Shown piece by piece: positions 1 through 5,491 of a DNA stretch of 5,491 nucleotides. The position numbers were made by a program, and so were the translations under genes. The DNA is from Pseudomonadota bacterium (GTDB lineage: Bacteria; Desulfobacterota; Desulfobacteria; Desulfobacterales; C00003060). Each line of letters starts with the position of its first letter. The stretch's first letter is position 1. The DNA is taken from assembly GCA_015222985.1 (NCBI GenBank), contig JADFWI010000272.1:1-5491 (forward strand), in the 5' to 3' direction. The notes beneath the pieces were generated by a model. That model searched no databases, was not told the DNA's origin, and was given only the letters and a program-made list of their open reading frames with translations.

Positions 1-95
1 ATACTCTCTATTTTGTTCACCACCCTTGGCAAAGCCGGTAGTGTGCAGTGCTGACGAAGAAATGTTCTTGGATCAATCTCGATCGGGGGTAGCAT
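1..95 (-). CDS. HDOD-domain protein, N-terminal part (runs off the window)
   Basis: The frame is open to the left window edge. From the ATG at 95 it reads MLPPIEIDPRTFLRQHCTLP and continues ALPRVVNKIES. The LPALPRVVNKI stretch after a short helix is typical of the start of HDOD domains, a degenerate HD-type fold found in bacterial signalling proteins, often alone or with receiver or output domains. I prefer the ATG at 95 because AGGAG (105-109) lies 9 nt upstream and the predicted N-terminus matches the usual one. An alternative ATG at 155 in the same frame overlaps the stop of the small membrane ORF (ATGA) but has no good ribosome site. Only about 31 residues are visible, so the domain architecture is unknown. 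Confidence 0.6.
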   Translation of the reverse strand, partial: MLPPIEIDPRTFLRQHCTLPALPRVVNKIES

Positions 96-151
96 AGTTT
101 TACACTCCTGCACCGAAATGATTGGCTTTCTTGGCTCAATATTGGAAAGCA

Positions 152-262
152 TCATCCCAAAAACTTTCCAAACAACCACATCCCTATCCAGACGACCATC
201 ACGACGAGCGACCATGAAAAGGCAACGAATCCGAATACTGTTAGTACTCTTTTAACGCCCAT
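152..262 (-). CDS. possible small single-pass membrane protein (36 aa)
   Basis: A 36-residue ORF, MGVKRVLTVFGFVAFSWSLV for residues 1-20, then a Val/Met/Trp-rich stretch to WLFGKFLG. After a short basic start (K4, R5) nearly the whole length is hydrophobic, with three tryptophans, consistent with one membrane-spanning helix. The ribosome site is weak (GGAA, 6 nt before the ATG). Its TGA overlaps an ATG (ATGA at 152-155) that opens the frame of the HDOD gene, a layout often seen in translational coupling. I do not recognise a family. It could be a chance ORF, but the clean TM profile and overlap favour a real gene slightly. Confidence 0.4.
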   Translation of the reverse strand: MGVKRVLTVFGFVAFSWSLVVMVVWIGMWLFGKFLG

Positions 263-379
263 AGTTCATTCCGCTAGTTACGGTTTTCGGAACCCACTGG
301 AGGCTATTCTATTTTGTGAGTAAAGAAAAACGCCACAAATGCTATGTTAATTTTGTCACACTGAAAGCGGGTCCGAGGC
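263..379. other. short intergenic stretch, nothing supported
   Basis: About 117 AT-leaning bases between the broken receiver and the small membrane ORF. I see no hairpin with a T-tract and no promoter boxes with convincing spacing. Confidence 0.4.
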
Positions 380-636
380 TTACTCCAGGAGTTCCTGAAC
401 TGCCGCCAAGAGTTCCTCGCGTACAAAAGGCTTCGTCAATTTCCGATGCGCGCCGAGTTTGTCGGCCAGATCCAGGTATTCCTCAGGTTTCACACGACCC
501 CCTCTTGAGATGGCTATGATTTTCACTTCTGGAAAATCCCGCCGCAACTCCATGATGGTTTCAAGACCTTCCTTGTCAGGCATGTGATAAGATCTGTGAT
601 CACAAGGTCGACGGGCTCCTCACGGAAGAGCTTCAT
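380..636 (-). pseudogene. decayed receiver-domain gene (frameshifted and 5'-truncated)
   Basis: Two adjoining minus-strand frames make the C-terminal two-thirds of a CheY-like receiver. Frame one (636-586) reads MKLFREEPVDLVITDLI, whose ITD aspartate is the phospho-acceptor position. Two extra bases (584-585) follow, and the second frame continues at 583 with MPDKEGLETIMELRRDFPEV and on through KIIAISRGG and LTKPFVREELLAAV to the TAA at 380-382. The join falls exactly inside the conserved D-L-I-M-P motif, so a 2-bp insertion (or 1-bp loss) explains it. An in-frame TAA lies two codons upstream (640-642), and the N-terminal third with the acidic pair is missing between here and the neighbouring gene. 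The conserved Lys (TKPF) remains. The 67-codon ORF starting at MPDKEG cannot fold as a receiver by itself. No slippery heptamer supports programmed frameshifting. Confidence 0.8.
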
Positions 637-690
637 GGCTTATTCATCCTTCCCCAACCTTTTCTTTGACAAGTTGCTCGAACCCCGTGA

Positions 691-1104
691 TCACTTACGA
701 CCTTTGAGACGGGACAACAGTCTCGCCACTTCAGGAATCAATTTGGAGCCCACTTCGCTCTTGGGCACGTACGCGCTGGCCCCTGCTGCATCTGCGTCGG
801 CCATGAAGTCGGCGGCATCGTAGATGGTGAGCATCACCACCTGCGCCTGCGGCACAGCGGCCTTTATGTGCCGGGTCGTCTCGATACCGTTCATCCGGGG
901 CAGCCCAATATCCATAATGACAATGTCTGGTGGCTGGGCACTGGCCAGAGCTATGGCCTCTTCGCCGCTTTTGGCCTCCAAAAAGCGACACTCCGTGAAG
1001 GTACGGTTGAGCCAATCGCGCACGTGAGTGCGCACTGCGTCATGATCTTCAACGATCAAGATGATTGGCTTTGTAACCTGATTTTCATCCTGAATGCTGC
1101 TCAT
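691..1104 (-). CDS. stand-alone response-regulator receiver protein
   Basis: A 137-residue receiver domain with no output domain. It has the acidic pair E19-D20 (ILIVEDHD), phospho-acceptor D65 (IVIMDIGLPRMNG), switch residue T93 (MLTIYD) and K115 (YVPKSE), so it should accept phosphate. The LPRMNGIETTRHI and VPKSE motifs place it with NarL-type receivers, but the protein ends about 20 residues after K115, where those carry a linker and HTH. I choose the ATG at 1104: AAGGAG (1114-1119) precedes it by 9 nt. A longer GTG-started form from 1158 would overlap the small gene upstream and has no ribosome site. It may act by protein contact, as a phosphate sink, or as a second target of the kinase encoded at 2173-4206. 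No cognate kinase gene is adjacent. Confidence 0.88.
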   Translation of the reverse strand: MSSIQDENQVTKPIILIVEDHDAVRTHVRDWLNRTFTECRFLEAKSGEEAIALASAQPPDIVIMDIGLPRMNGIETTRHIKAAVPQAQVVMLTIYDAADFMADADAAGASAYVPKSEVGSKLIPEVARLLSRLKGRK

Positions 1105-1145
1105 AAATAAGATCTCCTTGATCAGACCGTCAGAAGCGCTAAGCT

Positions 1146-1289
1146 TCACATTATCCACTTCAAAACTCTGAAGATCGTGTGTTCGTAAATCCTGCAGACA
1201 AAAAGAGCAGGCCCTTTACGCACACGGAGATCCCTCATGCGGCAGTAGACATGCAGTGGATTCAAAACATGGAGCATAAGATCTGACAT
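1146..1289 (-). CDS. small conserved-looking hypothetical protein (47 aa)
   Basis: An ATG-started ORF of 47 residues containing LNPLHVYCRMRDLRVRKG (residues 9-26) and then ALFVCRIYEHTIFR (28-41). A GGAG sits 7 nt before the ATG (1297-1300), good spacing for a Shine-Dalgarno. The stop lies 41 bp before the receiver gene that starts at 1104, so the two are probably co-transcribed. The protein is basic, with alternating aromatic and Arg/His residues and two cysteines, and has no clear signal peptide or TM segment. The NPLHVYCR...L...RLYE-like layout reminds me of short conserved hypothetical proteins in deltaproteobacterial genomes; this is recollection and not a verified match. Function is unknown. 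It is short enough to be dropped by gene callers with a length cut-off. Confidence 0.6.
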   Translation of the reverse strand: MSDLMLHVLNPLHVYCRMRDLRVRKGPALFVCRIYEHTIFRVLKWIM

Positions 1290-1514
1290 TGCATCACTCC
1301 AGAAGCGAGGTAAAACCTAAAAACCCAAATAATCCCTTTGCCGTAAATAATGCGCTGACATACCAACGAATGTTAAGTTCTGTTCTCTCTGCGTGCTGGG
1401 GTGAACGATTACGTTATCTTCAGCATCATTATACTGCTGATCTCAGCCATTGTCTGTCAGGAAAGTTTGACAATTTGTGTGGGGAATATTGGAAAAAGAT
1501 CAGAGGGGGTGAGG
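1290..1514. other. intergenic stretch without a supported gene
   Basis: These 225 bp separate the NarL-type regulator from the small protein gene at 1146-1289. I see no ORF with a ribosome site other than very short ones. A short inverted pair (GCTGA TC TCAGC, near 1434-1447) has no T-tract, so it is not a convincing terminator. A promoter for the downstream pair of genes is expected here, but no box pair with good spacing stands out. Confidence 0.5.
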
Positions 1515-2168
1515 TTACTCCGGGGAAGTCAGGCCGTGCAGGATGGCGAATTTCACCAGGCTGGGGAGGTCGCTGACGCCCAGCTTTTGCATCAGCCGGC
1601 TGCGGTAGGTTTCCACGGTCTTGGGGGAGAGGTAGATGGTCTCGGCGATCTGCGCACTGGACTTGCCCTCTGCCACTAGTTGCAGGATCTCCCGCTCGCG
1701 GGGACTGAGGCGCTCTAGCGGGCTCCGGTCCGGAAGGGCTTTGCGGCAGCTTATGTAATCGTCAATCAAGGTCTCGGCAATCCGCTGGCTCAGGTAGCGA
1801 CGGCCAGCATGAACGGCCCGTACGGCATCAATCACCTCATTGCCTGCTGATTCCTTAAGCACATAGCCCTGGGCGCCGCTCCGGAGAGCTTGGAAGATGT
1901 GCTCGCTGGTAGCGTGCATAGAGAGAATGACAACCCGGGTTGAGGGGCACGCCTCGCGGATCTGTTGCGTGGCCTCAATGCCGTTAAGTTCCGGCATGGC
2001 AATGTCTATGACCGCCACATCCGGGCGTAATAGTTGCACCTGGCGCACGGTTTGGCGTCCGTTTGCGGCTTGGCCGACCACGCTAATGTCACTCTGGGTC
2101 TCCAACATAAACCGTAGACCGTCACGCACCACAGCATGGTCGTCGGCCAGGAAGACTCTTATGGCCAT
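1515..2168 (-). CDS. NarL/FixJ-family response regulator (REC + LuxR-type HTH)
   Basis: A 217-residue DNA-binding response regulator, the likely partner of the kinase encoded 4 bp upstream. The receiver domain (about 1-120) has the acidic pair D9-D10, phospho-acceptor D55 (VAVIDIAMPELNG), switch residue S83 (ILSMHA) and K105 (YVLKES). A linker (about 125-150) leads to a LuxR/GerE helix-turn-helix at 154-200: LSPREREILQLVAEGKSSAQ and then LSPKTVETYRSRLMQKLGV. All core residues are intact and the length is typical of NarL-type regulators. Phosphorylation by the kinase would enable dimerisation and binding at target promoters, which cannot be read here. The gene is GC-rich, like the catalytic half of the kinase. 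No T-tract hairpin follows its TAA. Confidence 0.95.
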   Translation of the reverse strand: MAIRVFLADDHAVVRDGLRFMLETQSDISVVGQAANGRQTVRQVQLLRPDVAVIDIAMPELNGIEATQQIREACPSTRVVILSMHATSEHIFQALRSGAQGYVLKESAGNEVIDAVRAVHAGRRYLSQRIAETLIDDYISCRKALPDRSPLERLSPREREILQLVAEGKSSAQIAETIYLSPKTVETYRSRLMQKLGVSDLPSLVKFAILHGLTSPE

Positions 2169-2169
2169 G

Positions 2170-2181
2170 GGATCACCTCCT
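2170..2181 (-). promoter_or_regulatory. extended, near-perfect Shine-Dalgarno for the NarL-type regulator
   Basis: The minus strand reads AGGAGGTGATCC, complementary over 12 nt to the usual 3' end of 16S rRNA. Seven bases separate AGGAGG from the ATG at 2168. The site overlaps the last two Arg codons and the TGA stop of the kinase gene. This fixes the regulator's start and suggests coupled, strong translation. Confidence 0.85.
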
Positions 2182-4206
2182 CACCTCAACTACGATCCGC
2201 GTCCCTTTCCCCGGCTCTGACTTCACGATCAGGTGTCCTCCCACCGATGCGGCCCGCTCCCGCATGCTGACTAGCCCCCATCCCGACAGCTTTCCCGGCC
2301 GGTCGAGCACCTTGGGATCAAAACCATCACCGTTATCAGCGATAGTCAGACGTGCTCCCCCGGCTACTTGCTCCATAGTGACGGTCACCTGGCTGGCCTG
2401 AGCATGCTTGGCCGCGTTGGTAAGCGCCTCCTGGACGGTGCGGAATAGGGCCATCTCCAAGGAGGCCGGTAGTCGTGGGGTCCAATCCTCGCCTTGCACC
2501 ACGGTTGCCACTCCCGTGCGGTCCGTGAACTGCTCGCCATACCAGCGCAGTGCAGCCACCAGGCCATAGTCGTCCAATACGGGCGGGCGCAACTCTGCCA
2601 TCACGTCCCGGATATGCTCGGCCGTCTGCTCTACCAGCCTCAAGGAATCGTCCAGCCTGGGACCCACTTCTGTAGCTGATTCAGCCGGGAACATACTGCG
2701 CACCACGTTAAGATTGATGCTGAGCGCGGTCAGATTCTGGCCCACCCGATCGTGCAGCTCCTGAGCCAGCCGTTGTCGCAAGACCGCTTCCACCTCTTCC
2801 AAACGGGCAGTAAGGGAGCGCAGTTGTTCGACATAAAGCTGCAGGGCCTCCTCTGCCCGCTTGCGCTCTGTGATGTCGGTGCAAACACCGATCCACTTGT
2901 ATGGACAGCCTTTGTCATCGAGAAGGGGGAGCCCATGGTCGTTCCAGTGCCTGTATGTGCCGTCCTTATGTCTTACCCTGTATTCGTATTGAATAGGCTC
3001 TGTTGATGTTCTGTGAATCTCAACCGCGTTGTCAAGTTTAACCCTATCCTCGGGGAGTATCAAGTCAAGCCACGCATTGATATCGCGCGAAATCTTTCCC
3101 TTTCTGTATCCCAGCAATCCGTCAATATCCCCGAACCACTGCAGAGCATCACTTGCTACATCCCATTCATAAATCAGATCATAAGCGGCCTTTCCAGCAA
3201 CTCTAAGACGTTCTTCGCTCTGCCACAGCGCCTCCTTAGCTTCACCGAGCCGCATGAAAGCAACAACTAGGCCGAAAACAATGATACCGAGGAGTAGCAC
3301 CAACCCGCTGAGGGTGTAGATAGTGGATAGGGCTTTTTGAGCCAACTTTAATGTTGTGGTCGAAATGCCTAAGATCCAGCGCTGGTTCTCCATGTATACT
3401 TCAGAAGTAACGATCAAATGCTGCCCAGTAGCACGATATCCCAAGATTTTTCCCTCTGTATTTCTTAGCAAATCATTAGCCTTGATCAAATCGGAAGGCT
3501 CAGACAGATCCGACAGAAACTTCCCCCGAAGTTCGACATCGCGGTGAAAAAGAATGCGACCGTCTTCCTCTAATATGAATCCATATCCTGAAGTAAGTTT
3601 AGTAAGTGCCATCGAGTATCGATTGAAAAATGGTTCAGCCCTGACGACGAACAAAATGGCGCCTTTAAATACTCCTTTTGAATAAACGCCGGTGTGAAGT
3701 ACAAATCCCAAATCCAGGGGATCCATAAAAATCTTAGGGGCAACCTCAGAGCGGCTCAACAAATCTGACACAATAATCGCCTCTGACAGATAGACTTTGT
3801 TTGGTATGTGTTGAGTATTCTTAAAATATTTGGATTCCTGAAAACTTGATTGCGCTGATGCTGGATTTGTGCCGGCAACTACCTTTCCATTTACATCCAA
3901 AATCAAAATTTCCGGGATGGCATTTGGATGATGGCCCATTACAAAATTCAGGTAACCATAGAGCTCTTCACCCACTTTCATGTTACTGTTGGCCAAATAT
4001 TTATCAATCCTGAGAAGATCGGAACGCAAGGATTCCAAATAAAATTGTAGCTCCTCTGAACCAGTTTTAATATTATTTTCGAATTCATGCAGGACCCATT
4101 CTCTGTTTAATTTCACATAATTGAACGTAACACTCAAAACACCTATGATGAAGACGAGGAAGACGAGTGCACCCCCAACAATCAGCATGTGTTTTTTCTT
4201 AAACAT
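2173..4206 (-). CDS. dCache-PAS sensor histidine kinase, NarL/HisKA_3 type
   Basis: A 677-residue membrane sensor kinase. TM1 lies at about 8-28 and TM2 at about 298-318. The roughly 265-residue periplasmic segment between them looks like a double Cache domain (ILILDVNGKVVAGTNP at 100-115 in the first lobe; GYGFILEEDGRILFHRD at 207-223 in the second). A PAS fold follows at about 330-450, ending in YRVRHKDGTYRHW (409-421) and the usual ITERKRAEEAL linker. The dimerisation domain is HisKA_3: ELHDRVGQNLTAL (483-495), phospho-acceptor His485. The ATPase domain has an N-box (EALTNAAKHA, Asn597), DNGDGFD (624-630) and GWGLVSMRERA (642-652), so all catalytic motifs are present. The start at 4206 has only a distant GGGAG upstream. 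It ends 4 bp before its partner regulator. Composition shifts from AT-richer in the sensor half to GC-rich from about residue 440 onward. The signal is unknown, possibly a ligand delivered by the binding protein encoded upstream. Confidence 0.93.
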   Translation of the reverse strand: MFKKKHMLIVGGALVFLVFIIGVLSVTFNYVKLNREWVLHEFENNIKTGSEELQFYLESLRSDLLRIDKYLANSNMKVGEELYGYLNFVMGHHPNAIPEILILDVNGKVVAGTNPASAQSSFQESKYFKNTQHIPNKVYLSEAIIVSDLLSRSEVAPKIFMDPLDLGFVLHTGVYSKGVFKGAILFVVRAEPFFNRYSMALTKLTSGYGFILEEDGRILFHRDVELRGKFLSDLSEPSDLIKANDLLRNTEGKILGYRATGQHLIVTSEVYMENQRWILGISTTTLKLAQKALSTIYTLSGLVLLLGIIVFGLVVAFMRLGEAKEALWQSEERLRVAGKAAYDLIYEWDVASDALQWFGDIDGLLGYRKGKISRDINAWLDLILPEDRVKLDNAVEIHRTSTEPIQYEYRVRHKDGTYRHWNDHGLPLLDDKGCPYKWIGVCTDITERKRAEEALQLYVEQLRSLTARLEEVEAVLRQRLAQELHDRVGQNLTALSINLNVVRSMFPAESATEVGPRLDDSLRLVEQTAEHIRDVMAELRPPVLDDYGLVAALRWYGEQFTDRTGVATVVQGEDWTPRLPASLEMALFRTVQEALTNAAKHAQASQVTVTMEQVAGGARLTIADNGDGFDPKVLDRPGKLSGWGLVSMRERAASVGGHLIVKSEPGKGTRIVVEVRR

Positions 4207-4244
4207 AATTGCACCCGAACACTCCCTAAATGGTTACAAGGAGC

Positions 4245-5213
4245 TTACTCTTGAATAACTGAATAAAAATCGCCAGTAGATATATTCTCACTGGTGATTA
4301 CCCATGGCTTGACTAGATGTTCTTTCCATTCGGGCAGATTTCCGGTTTTCAAGTAATGCACAAGCTTTTCTAATGCGATTTCTACCTGGCTGATAGGATA
4401 TTGGATTGTACCATCCAATCGGCCTTCACGTACGGCTATTAGCGCTTTCGGAATTGCATCAGTTCCAATGGTTAAAATCTCTTCTGATGGTATGCCTGCG
4501 TTTTCCATTGCCTCTATGGCCCCCAGAACCATATCGTCATCCTGAGAATATAGTGCGTTGAAACTTGCAACCGTAGCCAAAGCTTCCTCCATGACTCTGT
4601 AACCTTCGTCGCGTAAGAATGCCCCGCTCTTTTTGAACACGACCTTCATAGCAGGGTATTTTTTGATTTCATCATAAAAGCCCTTGGAGCGGTTGATTGC
4701 AGGTGAGGAGCCAACAGCACCCTCCAAAACTATGATTTCGCCAACACCCTTCAGCCTATCAGCAAGGAATCGACATGCAAGGCGGCCTGCCTCTACGTCA
4801 TCTGAACCTACAAAGAAAAGATACGGCGCCCCAATTGCAGAGCGGTCAAAGGCAACCAAAGGGATTCCTTTTCGGGAGGCCAACTCAAGGGCGGGAATCA
4901 GCCCTTTGACGTCTACAGGGTCAGTAATGATTGCATCTACGCCTCGTTTGATTAAGTCTTCGATATTGATCGCCTGCTTAGTCACATCATTGTTCGCATC
5001 ATAGGTGATCAACTCAACGTCTAATTCAGCAGCCTTTTTATGCATGGCATGATATGCAAACTTCATCCAGGTCATCTCAACGTTCATTGCGGCAAATCCT
5101 ATGGTTAGTTTACGATCTTGTTCACCATCTCCCCGAGAACAGGCGCACGCAAAGCCGGCGAGCGTCAAAACGGCTATCGCTATTCGAAAGCTATTCCATC
5201 TTTTTTGTCTCAT
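4245..5213 (-). CDS. sugar-type periplasmic binding lipoprotein (RbsB-like, Peripla_BP_4)
   Basis: This 322-residue protein would capture a small solute, probably a sugar, in the periplasm. The N-terminus has basic residues (RQKR, 2-5), a hydrophobic run (11-22) and two cysteines, C23 and C25, near a lipobox-like GFAC/ACAC, so it is probably lipid-anchored; the lipobox is not canonical. The mature part has the type I binding-protein layout: KLTIGFAAMN (35-44), a YDANND motif (71-76), GVDAIITDPVD (91-101), VAFDR (120-124, the Asp-Arg pair that contacts sugar in RbsB-like proteins), GSDDVEAGRLA (136-146), NRSKGF (174-179), YSQDDDMVLGAIEAM (222-236), GTDA (250-253) and GTIQYP (268-273). Length is typical for the family. 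The ATG at 5213 is preceded by AGGGGG 8 nt upstream. The next gene starts 38 bp downstream. No permease or ATPase gene is adjacent, so it may serve sensing rather than import. The ligand cannot be read from the sequence. Confidence 0.9.
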   Translation of the reverse strand: MRQKRWNSFRIAIAVLTLAGFACACSRGDGEQDRKLTIGFAAMNVEMTWMKFAYHAMHKKAAELDVELITYDANNDVTKQAINIEDLIKRGVDAIITDPVDVKGLIPALELASRKGIPLVAFDRSAIGAPYLFFVGSDDVEAGRLACRFLADRLKGVGEIIVLEGAVGSSPAINRSKGFYDEIKKYPAMKVVFKKSGAFLRDEGYRVMEEALATVASFNALYSQDDDMVLGAIEAMENAGIPSEEILTIGTDAIPKALIAVREGRLDGTIQYPISQVEIALEKLVHYLKTGNLPEWKEHLVKPWVITSENISTGDFYSVIQE

Positions 5214-5240
5214 CGCATGAGCCCCCTGTAGGAAGAACCC

Positions 5241-5299
5241 GGAGTCAGGTCTTCATTCTTCACTCTCTATTAATTTCTGTCAAAAATGAGACCTGATCC
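5241..5299. repeat. REP/MITE-like imperfect palindrome
   Basis: The left arm at 5241-5257 reads GGAGTCAGGTCTTCATT. The right arm at 5285-5299 reads AATGAGACCTGATCC, whose reverse complement is GGATCAGGTCTCATT. The arms match along their length except for one G/- and one T/- offset, and enclose about 27 bp of AT-rich sequence. The flanking DNA at 5311-5342 is rich in ATTG/CAAT-like repeats. The core TCAGGTCT...AGACCTGA resembles, from memory, the palindromes scattered by REP-associated tyrosine transposases (RAYT, IS200-like) in deltaproteobacterial genomes. No transposase is present in the window. There is no T-tract, so a simple terminator is less likely. The palindrome is seen; the family is inferred. 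Confidence 0.6.
5255..5283 (-). promoter_or_regulatory. possible sigma-70 promoter for the binding-protein/kinase/regulator unit
   Basis: On the minus strand, a perfect TTGACA -35 box (5278-5283) is followed after 17 bp by AAGAAT (5255-5260), a 4/6 match to TATAAT. Transcription would start near 5248, about 35 nt ahead of the ATG at 5213. The element lies inside the palindrome, so the repeat may supply the promoter. The weak -10 box keeps confidence low. Confidence 0.35.
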
Positions 5300-5393
5300 T
5301 CCCCTATTTGGAATTGTCTATTGAATATTGATAATTGACCATTCTATACTGAGCGTCATAAATAGTTGCGCACAATATCGCACCGGATAGCTG

Positions 5394-5491
5394 TTAAGCG
5401 CTTCTTTTAATAATCTGTGCTTCGGGATCAGCGGCGGTGACGACATCCATAATCTGAAAAAGGAGATAACTTTTACCGACTCTCCTCTGGC
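5394..5491 (-). pseudogene. truncated P-loop ATPase (AAA_14/DUF4143-like), partial at window edge
   Basis: The minus strand reads in one frame from the window edge to a TAA at 5394-5396. It gives 31 residues that begin QRRVGKSYLLFQIMDVV and end AQIIKRSA. The two bases before the first full codon are GC, which fits a Gly codon, so the start would be a Walker A P-loop of the form GQRRVGKS (GxxxxGKS). This pattern, followed by a hydrophobic helix, is typical of the N-terminus of AAA_14/DUF4143 ATPases, which run to about 400 residues. In those proteins the strand after the P-loop helix ends in a motif like IIYIN; here the match stops at II and the frame closes five codons later. The gene therefore appears broken about 30 residues after the P-loop, close to the palindrome at 5241-5299. 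The family call is from memory and only moderately sure; the Walker A and the early stop are directly visible. Confidence 0.55.

Noticed and set aside
584..585. Programmed frameshift in the receiver gene
   Set aside because: No slippery heptamer or downstream structure is visible, and the upstream stop and missing N-terminus point to decay.
595..604. Perfect palindrome TGTGATCACA, resembling CRP half-sites
   Set aside because: It has no 6-bp spacer as in CRP sites and lies in the coding text VIT of the decayed receiver.
644..694. 16-residue GTG ORF (MITGFEQLVKEKVGEG) whose start overlaps the receiver gene's TGA
   Set aside because: The GTGA overlap is suggestive, but it is very short, has no recognisable motif and lies in the decayed zone ahead of the broken receiver.
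731..1015. Overlapping minus-strand ORF of 94 codons within the stand-alone receiver gene
   Set aside because: It is an out-of-frame shadow of a clearly recognisable receiver and its text is Arg/Gly/His-rich without motifs.
1434..1447. Short inverted repeat GCTGA-TC-TCAGC as a terminator
   Set aside because: The loop is two bases, the stem five, and no T-tract follows on either strand.
1289..1576. Plus-strand ORF of 95 codons spanning the intergenic stretch
   Set aside because: Low-complexity-free but featureless protein text, no ribosome site, and its end is antisense to the regulator gene.
1401..1679. Plus-strand ORF (GTG start) with a hydrophobic N-terminus, NDYVIFSIIILLISAIVCQ
   Set aside because: The hydrophobic run lies in intergenic DNA, but from 1515 on the frame is the antisense of the NarL-type regulator, with no family likeness and no well-spaced ribosome site.

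Overview
The window looks like a stretch of a Gram-negative bacterial chromosome rich in regulatory genes. All supported genes lie on the minus strand, so gene order runs from high to low coordinates. A periplasmic binding lipoprotein, a double-Cache sensor kinase, an HDOD-domain gene and a REP-like palindrome whose text resembles RAYT-associated repeats suggest a Desulfobacterota ('deltaproteobacterial') or similar lineage. That assignment is inference and is not certain.

Layout in transcription order. (1) 5394-5491: the truncated end of a P-loop ATPase gene entering from the right edge, Walker A visible, which stops too early. (2) 5241-5299: an imperfect palindrome (REP/MITE-like) that also carries a possible sigma-70 promoter. 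(3) 5213-1515: a three-gene unit made of a sugar-type periplasmic binding lipoprotein, a two-TM dCache-PAS-HisKA_3-HATPase histidine kinase, and a NarL/FixJ response regulator whose near-perfect Shine-Dalgarno lies inside the last codons of the kinase. (4) 1290-1514: 225 bp with no convincing gene or terminator. (5) 1289-691: an apparent two-gene unit with a 47-residue small protein that is easy to miss, then a stand-alone receiver protein with no output domain. (6) 636-380: a decayed receiver gene that lacks its N-terminal third and is frameshifted just after the phospho-acceptor aspartate. (7) 262-1: a 36-residue one-TM small protein followed by the start of an HDOD-domain protein that runs off the left edge.

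How the parts may work together (inference): the binding protein captures a small solute, probably a sugar, and either presents it to the periplasmic dCache region of the kinase or feeds a transporter encoded elsewhere. The kinase autophosphorylates on His485 and phosphorylates Asp55 of the NarL-type regulator. The stand-alone receiver could be a second phosphoryl target or sink. No permease or transport ATPase is next to the binding protein, which favours a sensory role.

Base composition changes sharply inside the kinase gene. The sensor half and the binding-protein gene are AT-richer, while the kinase core and regulator are clearly GC-richer, which suggests domain shuffling or transfer. With the repeat, the truncated ATPase and the broken receiver, this marks the window as a locus undergoing rearrangement.
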